Virus record (IMG/VR): IMGVR_UViG_3300033571_011401
Location: 1-40,088 of that record
Length of the DNA: 40,088 bases
Strand: one strand, 5' to 3'
From: a virus
The translations under genes were made by a program, and so were the position numbers. Below, piece after piece: positions 34,864 through 40,088 of the stretch (position 1 is its first letter; each line of letters begins with the position of its first letter). The notes beneath the pieces were generated by a model, which ran no database searches, was not told where the DNA came from, and saw only the letters and a program-made list of their open reading frames with translations.

Positions 34864-35229
34864 TTATCTCGTTACTGATTTACTGATTTTAACTTTACCT
34901 TCCAACAATCTTTTAGTATAGCTTCCACTGTATATTTCCAAATCATAGTATCCTTCGTCGAACTGAAAGGTGTCAGTCTTTTCAGCGGATATACAGATTG
35001 CTAATGATCCAGATTCAGGAACTATTAGTATTCCACTACCATCTGGATCCATTGATGAACTTAACGTTAAGTACTTATCTGAAGTAAAGTCTGCATAGTT
35101 TGGTCTTATTTGTAATTGTGCAGAATATCCTTCCAATGATATTGGATTACCATTTTGATCCTTATATCTTATAAATAATTCAGAAGTAGTTCCTTGTTCT
35201 ATAAAATAAGCATATTTTCCAGAAGACAT
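34864..35229 (-). CDS. BppU-N-like small structural protein
   Basis: 121 residues. FIEQGTTSELFIRYKDQNGN, ISLEGYSAQLQIRPNYADF, GYYDLEIYSGSYTKRLLEGK and VKISKSVTR are the strand pattern of the short beta domain found at the N-terminus of upper baseplate and fibre proteins (BppU-N type), where linear D-x-x-G-x-P-x-x-L-x-G-Y is usual. Here it is a stand-alone protein directly upstream of the fibre gene, so it may be the fibre's anchor. GAGAGAAATGAA precedes the ATG. Confidence 0.7.
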   Translation of the reverse strand: MSSGKYAYFIEQGTTSELFIRYKDQNGNPISLEGYSAQLQIRPNYADFTSDKYLTLSSSMDPDGSGILIVPESGSLAICISAEKTDTFQFDEGYYDLEIYSGSYTKRLLEGKVKISKSVTR

Positions 35230-35242
35230 TTCATTTCTCTCA

Positions 35243-35980
35243 TTATTTTATTTCATCAAAATACGATAATATGTCATCAACTATCGGATGACGATGGTTT
35301 GTTTTTAGCTCGTATACACCCAATCCATTTATTTTATCTTTCATGTCATATAGGTGTGGTAATCCAGAATCCTTTTTATTTTTCAAATCTATCTGTGCAG
35401 AATCACCAGTTAACATCATTTTTGAGTTTATACCTAATCGTGAAAGAATCATTTCCATTTGAGCCTTTGTTACATTTTGTGATTCATCCACTATTACACA
35501 AGCATTAACAAATGTTCTACCACGTAAAAAACTTATTGGTGCTATTTCTATCTTATCTTCTGATATTAACTTTTCAATTTTTTCTTTGCTGTAAAGCATA
35601 AACATATTTGCATGAATAGGTGCCAACCAAGGATCCATTTTTTCTTTTATATTTCCTGGAAGAAATCCCAAGTCTTCATTTGATACAGTTGGTCTTGTTA
35701 TTATTATCTTATCGACCTCTCTGTAAAATAAATATTCTAATGCTATTTGTGTTGCCAATAATGTTTTTCCCGAACCAGCCTTTCCTAAAAAAACAGATAT
35801 TGTATCTTGTAAAGCTTTAGTCTTTATATTTTTTTGTTCTTCGTTTAGTGGTAATTGAAACTGTATTTTATTTTTTATGGTTTTTCTACCTTTTTTTATT
35901 CCTGAATTGTTTATACCGAAAACTTCCTCTTCATTGTTATATGCTTTTTGACTGTTATCTTCGTCGTGATTAAAGTCCAT
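35243..35980 (-). CDS. phoH: PhoH-family ATPase
   Basis: 245 residues. Walker A GKAGSGKT (66-73), the TRP..SNEDLGFLPGN segment (95-110), FLRGRTF, Walker B VIVDESQN (162-169) and TGDSAQID (191-198) with a final NHRHPIVDDIL are all diagnostic of PhoH. PhoH proteins are common in marine and T4-like phages; proposed roles are RNA- or phosphate-related ATPase activity, not settled. It lies 8 bases after the GAF-like gene and before the fibre genes. AGGAGTCATT precedes the ATG. Confidence 0.93.
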   Translation of the reverse strand: MDFNHDEDNSQKAYNNEEEVFGINNSGIKKGRKTIKNKIQFQLPLNEEQKNIKTKALQDTISVFLGKAGSGKTLLATQIALEYLFYREVDKIIITRPTVSNEDLGFLPGNIKEKMDPWLAPIHANMFMLYSKEKIEKLISEDKIEIAPISFLRGRTFVNACVIVDESQNVTKAQMEMILSRLGINSKMMLTGDSAQIDLKNKKDSGLPHLYDMKDKINGLGVYELKTNHRHPIVDDILSYFDEIK

Positions 35981-35988
35981 AATGACTC

Positions 35989-36588
35989 CTATAATAATTT
36001 AGAAAGGGTTTCTCCCATCGTTTTTACATCGTCTTGAATCTTATCTATTTTATCTATTGACTCTTCCGATGTATGTGTCCATTCAAATCCTATCAATGCT
36101 ATTAACTCAGAACTTTTTTTTATAGGATAAACCACAGCTGATTTAGTTCCTCTTTGTGAAAAAAAAGCCTTTGTTATCAAGTCATCTATACTGTCTATTG
36201 ATTTGTAGATAGCTTTATGTTTTGATACATCATCAACAAAATTTGAATATAAGGACATTGGAAGGTTTTGTGATTGCCTAAACTCAGAACTTACTCCTTC
36301 TTCGAGTGACTCGAAAGATGTGGATAGTTTTGTCATTGATTTTCCAGTTTTATATTTACCGCCATTATGTCTTTGTAATATAAAAGCACGTTGGCATTCA
36401 TATTCTTCTAACAATTGATCCAATATTGTTTGTATTAATTTGGAATGCGATAGTTCTTTGTCTAATTTTTTCTGCTTATATTCGCCATATTGGTATTTCA
36501 GATACCAAGATAGTACCACACCCAAAAGTGTGGCTAAACTAGATACCGCTAATTTAATGAGGTCGATATAATCTATATTGTCTATCAT
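35989..36588 (-). CDS. Membrane-anchored protein with a GAF-like domain
   Basis: 199 residues. A single hydrophobic segment (about 10-31, LIKLAVSSLATLLGVVLSWY) is followed by a basic stretch (KYQYGEYKQKKLDK), so the rest would face the cytoplasm side by the positive-inside rule. The remainder has RAFILQRHNGGKYKTGKSMT near 67-86 and AVVYPIKKSSELIALIGFEW near 148-167, the pattern of GAF-type sensory folds. It lies between major capsid and phoH. ATG 36588 has no Shine-Dalgarno sequence and sits four bases after a late-like ACTATTTATTA, so the mRNA could be leaderless. Function unknown. Confidence 0.72.
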   Translation of the reverse strand: MIDNIDYIDLIKLAVSSLATLLGVVLSWYLKYQYGEYKQKKLDKELSHSKLIQTILDQLLEEYECQRAFILQRHNGGKYKTGKSMTKLSTSFESLEEGVSSEFRQSQNLPMSLYSNFVDDVSKHKAIYKSIDSIDDLITKAFFSQRGTKSAVVYPIKKSSELIALIGFEWTHTSEESIDKIDKIQDDVKTMGETLSKLL

Positions 36589-36591
36589 ATG

Positions 36592-36603
36592 TAATAAATA
36601 GTT
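36592..36603 (-). promoter_or_regulatory. Late-like motif directly before the GAF-like gene
   Basis: Minus-strand AACTATTTATTA ends only three to four bases before ATG 36588. It is a near-match to the late motif. If used, transcription would begin at or just inside the start codon. Confidence 0.3.
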
Positions 36604-36641
36604 TTTTTATAGAAAAAATGGTTGTTATTATCTGTGTTTAA

Positions 36642-36679
36642 TAAAAAAAGTGGTTGTTCGGAAAAACCGAACAACCACT
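36642..36679 (-). terminator. Strong terminator after the major capsid gene
   Basis: A perfect 13-bp stem (AGTGGTTGTTCGG at 36649-36661, CCGAACAACCACT at 36667-36679) with a 5-base loop is followed on the minus strand by TTTTTT. It lies 23 bases after the capsid stop. Confidence 0.92.
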
Positions 36680-36702
36680 ATTAATCTAATCGTATCAGAC
36701 TA

Positions 36703-38358
36703 TTAGATGTCACCGAGAGAATCTATTTGGATAAGACCATAGAACTCAGGACGAACAATCTTCTTGGCATAACGAGTCATCACGCCTTTTCTTGGTGTGA
36801 AGTTTGTTGGATCGTATACCAAAGGTGTCATTACAAGTGGAATGTATGGAGCATAAACAGCACCTGTTTCGAGGAATTGTGTTCCACGGAAACCTACAAG
36901 TACTTGGTTCTCAAGCATGTAAGGATTCTTATAGACTGTTATGCGGCCATTCAATTGACCAACTTTTTGTACACCCATTGCAAACTTCATACCTTCACCA
37001 TCAACTGCGTATCCAGGCATTGATTCAAGCAAGGTAGCAACTTGTGGGGAACATACCAAGAAGTTTGCACCACCACGAAGTGTTTTTTGATGAATAATGT
37101 TAGATACTTTTTGAATTTTAGTGCCAAGTGTTTGGAACCATGTTTGTTGATTGAAAGCAGATGCCTGTGCCTGAGCATTTGAATAGTCTGTAAAGAGACC
37201 TGTAGCAGCATCATATGTACGACCAACACGTGCAGACCATCTTTCTGTTGTCTGAGCATTCTTAATCAACATGTCAAGAATTTCAAGATCAATTTCTTGA
37301 GAAATATATTCTGACAACATTGATGTTAATTCTGCTTCAGCATCGATTGAATGGTAAGCATTTAAGTCTTGTGCAAATTCAGGTGTCCAAACTGCTTTCA
37401 ACTTACGTGTTTTCGCCACTATTGGTTCGGAACGGAGTTCCAAATTCAATTCTGGAATGTCAAGTGTTGCACCTGTTTGTGTTGCACCTTCTTCAAAGTC
37501 ACCACGAGTTGTTGCAGTAGGTTGTTTTTCATACCAAACCATAGCATCTGTTACAAGTCCTGCATTAACTTTACGAACAACGAAAGTAACTTGAGAATTT
37601 GCTGTATTTGAAGTTGTATATTGTGGGAAGTATTCAACAATACCAGAACCACTAATCTTAAATGCACGAATAGCTTCTGCATCATGTGTTGTCATAGACA
37701 ATGCTGATACAGTAACGGTTTCGATATTACCAGCTGCTAATGAAGCTGAGTAAGCATTTTGGAATTCTGTATCAAATTGATATGTTGATGGTGTATTGTG
37801 TGATACTGAACCAGTTGCACAATTGTCAACATTTATAGTAGCAGGAGTTGCGTTGAGGAGAGATGTGGTTGCTTCGTTAATTGAATAACCAAATCTGCCT
37901 GCACCGTAAAGACCGCCAGACGGATCAGCATTCTTAGCATCTTTGCCAGTCACACCAAATACTGAATCAGCTTGTGAATCTTTACCAGCACCTGTTGTGA
38001 AACCAGGTTGTGCTGTACCATACTTAAAGTCTAAGAAGAATACAAGACCTGAAGGTAAGCTCATAGGCTGTACGGAAACGAAGTCTTTAGCAGCAATTTC
38101 TGAAAAGATACGACGTACTAACGGAAGAGCAACTCCAGCCCATTCTTCAGAACCAGCTTGAGTACCTGTGCGGTTTGTTTCATCAATAAGTTGTTTTGCC
38201 TGATTTTCGAGAAGAACAGCAATACCATTCTTTTCATATTCAGCTGAAATATTGTCAAGAAGTCCTGATTTTTCCCACTTCTTTACAATAGTTTTATTTT
38301 CGTCGAGAAGGCGTCTATGAGCATTGCTTGTAGAGCCTAAAAGTGATTGTATACTCAT
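36703..38358 (-). CDS. 23: Major capsid protein, gp23-like
   Basis: 551 residues, near T4 gp23 (521). EEWAGVALPLVRRIFSEIAA, then FVSVQPMSLPSGLVFFLDFK, is the conserved gp23 entry into the HK97-type shell fold. RSEPIVAKTRKLKAVWTPEF, AQDLNAYHSIDAEAELTSML and the C-terminal VLVGFRGTQFLETGAVYAPY, IPLVMTPLVYDP are equally typical. The N-terminal ~60 residues should be removed by the prohead protease; LLE (49-51) and IDE (58-60) fit the (I/L)xE rule and precede the conserved core. The gene follows the scaffold by 17 bases and ends in a strong terminator. AGGATAATAAA precedes the ATG. Confidence 0.96.
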   Translation of the reverse strand: MSIQSLLGSTSNAHRRLLDENKTIVKKWEKSGLLDNISAEYEKNGIAVLLENQAKQLIDETNRTGTQAGSEEWAGVALPLVRRIFSEIAAKDFVSVQPMSLPSGLVFFLDFKYGTAQPGFTTGAGKDSQADSVFGVTGKDAKNADPSGGLYGAGRFGYSINEATTSLLNATPATINVDNCATGSVSHNTPSTYQFDTEFQNAYSASLAAGNIETVTVSALSMTTHDAEAIRAFKISGSGIVEYFPQYTTSNTANSQVTFVVRKVNAGLVTDAMVWYEKQPTATTRGDFEEGATQTGATLDIPELNLELRSEPIVAKTRKLKAVWTPEFAQDLNAYHSIDAEAELTSMLSEYISQEIDLEILDMLIKNAQTTERWSARVGRTYDAATGLFTDYSNAQAQASAFNQQTWFQTLGTKIQKVSNIIHQKTLRGGANFLVCSPQVATLLESMPGYAVDGEGMKFAMGVQKVGQLNGRITVYKNPYMLENQVLVGFRGTQFLETGAVYAPYIPLVMTPLVYDPTNFTPRKGVMTRYAKKIVRPEFYGLIQIDSLGDI

Positions 38359-38375
38359 TTTATTATCCTAAATTG

Positions 38376-39545
38376 TTATTTTAAACCAGCTAATTTACGT
38401 AAACGACTTGCCATATCATCACCTTCGTTGATGATAGTTTTTGGTCTTGTGCTTGCAATTGGTTTACTTGCAAAAGATTCTTTCAAAGGTTTAATATTCG
38501 TCTTAGCGGATTTAAGTGCCTCGGAAAGGGTTGCAAACACCAATTTGACTTCACGCAAGCTAGAAGCACGGTCAAAATTCTCAATGACCGTAATTTTTTG
38601 GTTTTCAGATAAAGCATGCTTCTTGAAGATTTTATTAGTGAATAAAAGCTTAGAATTCAATAGATTAACCTCATTGATTTTAGAACGTAGGAATGTTATG
38701 ACTGCATATGCCTCACGTAGTTTAGCATTTGCTTCTTCCAAGTCCTTATCATCGTCTTTAGCTTCATCTACCTTTTCTTCTTCATCGTCTTCTTCTTCAC
38801 GTAAAGCACGAAGAATTTCATTGATGTCCAATTCACTTGATTCATCCATTTTTTCTTCATCACCATCTTCTTCACGAATAGCACGAAGTATTTCGTTGAC
38901 ATCTTCATCATCGTCTTTAGCTTCATCAACTTTTTCTTCGTCTTCTTCTTCAACCAATTGAACTACCTTTTGACTTCCTGCTGGGTCTTGAGTAGAATCA
39001 TCAGAAGCCTTTGCAGATGGTTTTTTATTATCACCTTTACCGATTTCAGATGAAGCAAGGTCTTCTTCGAGTTGACGAATGATTTCCATTAAATCTTCAT
39101 CAAGATCTTCTTCTTCTTTTTCATCTTCGGTGTGTTCTGCTTCTTCAACGTGTTCTTCTTCATCTTCGGAATCTTTGCCTTCAAACTTTGCCATGGTTTT
39201 TTCTAATTCTGTGATTCTCTCTTCTAAATCTTTTTCTTCAGAACCATCAGCTTCAGCAAAATATTCATCCATGTCATTTTGTTCTTCGCCGTCTTCCATT
39301 GATTTTTCGTGCTCATCACCTTCAGCATCGTCTTCGCCTTCACCCATTGCGAACTCATTAAAAAATCCTTCTTCTTCTACTTCTTTGGATTCATCATCCA
39401 TTTCAGCTTCTTCAGAAAGTTTTTGAGAAAGCATGGATTGAAGACGTGGTGTGAAAGCTTCTTCTAAAGCTAATTTCGCGTTTGCAAGAGCAACTTCACG
39501 AACAGCTTTAGCATCTGCTATCGCTTCTTTCAATAAGTCATTCAT
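38376..39545 (-). CDS. 22: Prohead core / scaffolding protein, gp22-like
   Basis: 389 residues, very acidic (residues ~45-280 are mainly Glu, Asp, Lys). The conserved part is the C-terminal region: AYAVITFLRSKINEVNLLNS, KLLFTNKIFKKHALSENQKI, FDRASSLREVKLVFATLSEA, the gp22 signature in T4-like phages. It forms the core around which gp23 assembles and is then degraded. An internal duplication is present (KVDEAKDDD twice; VNEILRAIREE / INEILRALREE). It lies directly before the capsid gene, as in T4. TTGGAGATTTCAA precedes the ATG. Confidence 0.88.
   Translation of the reverse strand: MNDLLKEAIADAKAVREVALANAKLALEEAFTPRLQSMLSQKLSEEAEMDDESKEVEEEGFFNEFAMGEGEDDAEGDEHEKSMEDGEEQNDMDEYFAEADGSEEKDLEERITELEKTMAKFEGKDSEDEEEHVEEAEHTEDEKEEEDLDEDLMEIIRQLEEDLASSEIGKGDNKKPSAKASDDSTQDPAGSQKVVQLVEEEDEEKVDEAKDDDEDVNEILRAIREEDGDEEKMDESSELDINEILRALREEEDDEEEKVDEAKDDDKDLEEANAKLREAYAVITFLRSKINEVNLLNSKLLFTNKIFKKHALSENQKITVIENFDRASSLREVKLVFATLSEALKSAKTNIKPLKESFASKPIASTRPKTIINEGDDMASRLRKLAGLK
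38745..38955 (-). repeat. Internal tandem duplication in the scaffold gene
   Basis: The two blocks encoding EEKVDEAKDDD (near 38755 and 38925) and the two NEILRA(I/L)REE blocks (near 38800 and 38880) are close copies at DNA level. They lie in the acidic, probably disordered part of the core protein. Confidence 0.75.
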
Positions 39546-39682
39546 TTGAAATCTCCAACTATTATGGTGTTATTATCAACCCCAATCATCATAAAAAAAT
39601 TATAGATCCCACATCTAAGATATTCTCATATTCTTTAATTGTATGGGATATTATTGATATAAATATGGCTAAATTTAAAAAA
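39546..39682 (-). other. 137-base leader before the scaffold gene
   Basis: The longest gap in the window. It opens with a late-type motif right after the bS21 stop, then holds an imperfect inverted repeat (ATCCCA / TGGGAT, about 28 bases apart) followed by CTATAA and seven T residues, then the scaffold ribosome site. No small ORF with a ribosome site was seen. A partial terminator or leader structure is possible. Confidence 0.4.
39659..39666 (-). promoter_or_regulatory. Late-type -10 motif upstream of scaffold and capsid genes
   Basis: Minus-strand GCCATATTTATATC, 113 bases before the scaffold ATG, giving a leader of about 105 bases, longer than for any other copy. Confidence 0.45.
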
Positions 39683-39910
39683 TTAATAATTTTCCATATC
39701 CATTTTTCTTTGTCTCCGTACGGCTGCATTTTTTCGTTCAACCTTTTTTTTAGATGGTTTCACATATTCCATACGACTTTTATATTCTTCTAAAATTCCA
39801 GCTTCTTTTACTTTTCGCTTAAATACTTTTATCATAGTATCTATATTCATTGTACCAGCTTTAACTTTAACATGAGCTGGTTTTGAGTTTACATATACTC
39901 TGTCTGACAT
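39683..39910 (-). CDS. rpsU: Phage-encoded ribosomal protein bS21
   Basis: 75 residues, close to the bacterial size (~65-71). VYVNSKPAHVKVKAGTMNID, MIKVFKRKVKEAGILEEYKS, RMEYVKPSKKKVERKNAAVR and RQRKMDMENY follow the bS21 pattern: short N-terminal strand, FKR..K.AGIL helix, then E-Y/F-x-KPS-x-KK and a basic C-terminal helix. bS21 sits at the 30S platform next to the anti-Shine-Dalgarno end of 16S rRNA. Phage copies are known from large and marine phages and are thought to exchange into host ribosomes. AAGGAATGGGTT precedes the ATG. It lies 15 bases after the upstream partial gene and before the head genes. Confidence 0.9.
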   Translation of the reverse strand: MSDRVYVNSKPAHVKVKAGTMNIDTMIKVFKRKVKEAGILEEYKSRMEYVKPSKKKVERKNAAVRRQRKMDMENY

Positions 39911-39925
39911 AACCCATTCCTTGTT

Positions 39926-40088
39926 TTATTTTATTTCGTAAAAATTACTGAGTTGTCTTCCTATATGTTCATAGATAGACTCCAAAGTTTTTTGTAATTT
40001 AGTTATTTTTTGTCCAGTTTTTTCTAATTCTAACATAGATTCTTTTAGCTTTTTAGTCTTTCTTTTAAGTGATATACCTTCAAACCAA
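39926..40088 (-). CDS. C-terminal end of an unknown coiled-coil protein (partial)
   Basis: The last 53 complete codons of a gene running in from beyond 40088: LKRKTKKLKESMLELEKTGQ, then KITKLQKTLESIYEHIGRQL, ending SNFYEIK and a TAA at 39928-39926. The visible part is one long charged helix with heptad spacing. The stop is 15 bases before the bS21 ATG. No family can be named from this fragment. Confidence 0.65.
   Translation of the reverse strand, partial: WFEGISLKRKTKKLKESMLELEKTGQKITKLQKTLESIYEHIGRQLSNFYEIK

Noticed and set aside
38347-39426. Ser-rich plus-strand frames opposite the scaffold gene
   Set aside because: They mirror the Glu/Asp codons of the acidic core protein; no promoter or ribosome site on that strand.
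4932-39666. TATAAATA on the plus strand read as T4-type late promoters
   Set aside because: They would point away from the genes; no plus-strand gene lies downstream, so the minus-strand reading TATATTTAT is preferred.

Overview
The window looks like a late-to-replication segment of a large, A+T-rich, contractile-tailed (T4-like myovirus) phage genome. All 27 genes I can support (two cut by the window edges) lie on the minus strand and are read from position 40088 down to 1. They are tightly packed, with only about 1.3 kb of total intergenic DNA by my count and no gene-free stretch above 137 bases. I saw no tRNA, rRNA, CRISPR array, insertion sequence or integrase. Two promoters (near 1768-1799 and 3857-3888) match the Bacteroidetes vegetative promoter pattern (TTG or TTTG, 20 bases, TAnnTTTG). 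With a family-A replicative polymerase and a gp32/UvsX/RNase H-type exonuclease/gp41-type helicase set, this suggests a phage of a Bacteroidetes host, perhaps distantly like Rhodothermus phage RM378. The host is an inference, not a direct reading.

Layout in transcription order. (1) 40088-36703, head: C-terminal tail of an unknown gene, a phage bS21 ribosomal protein, an acidic prohead core/scaffold (gp22-like) and the major capsid protein (gp23-like) followed by a strong terminator. (2) 36588-33132: a membrane-anchored GAF-like protein, a PhoH-type ATPase, a small BppU-N-like protein and a collagen-like (Gly-Thr-Ser) fibre. (3) 33078-26996, neck and tail: gp13-, gp14- and gp15-like proteins, a small coiled coil, tail sheath (gp18) and tail tube (gp19). 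(4) 26891-25920: a host-type dTDP-glucose 4,6-dehydratase inside the tail cluster. (5) 25849-6626, baseplate: an overlapping gp26/gp51-like pair with a T7 slippery run, a 1260-residue tape measure, a 3136-residue multidomain repeat protein, a LysM gp53-like protein, a 1250-residue hub-like protein and an unknown structural protein. (6) 6605-1, replication and recombination: a minimal family-A DNA polymerase domain, three unknown small proteins, a gp32-like SSB, UvsX/RecA, a 5'-3' exonuclease and the start of a DnaB/gp41-family helicase. Terminase, portal and prohead protease are not here and presumably lie beyond 40088.

Regulation. Ten exact copies of ATATTTAT (minus strand, usually TATATTTAT) sit in the intergenic gaps, nearly all 20-47 bases upstream of a start codon, often just after a terminator hairpin. 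They look like a phage late -10 element derived from the host TAnnTTTG box without a -33 box, much as T4 late promoters have only a -10 box. The replication genes use the full host-like form. Most genes have clear Shine-Dalgarno sequences, which is notable if the host is a Bacteroidetes, because the phage also carries its own bS21.

The most unusual items are the giant repeat protein (about 17 GFHTFA/FDWDG units, a second family of four units, a tube-like segment, a Pro-Thr linker and an OmpA-like domain lacking the usual Asp), the late motif, the frameshift-prone overlap at 24977-25005, and the minimal polymerase.
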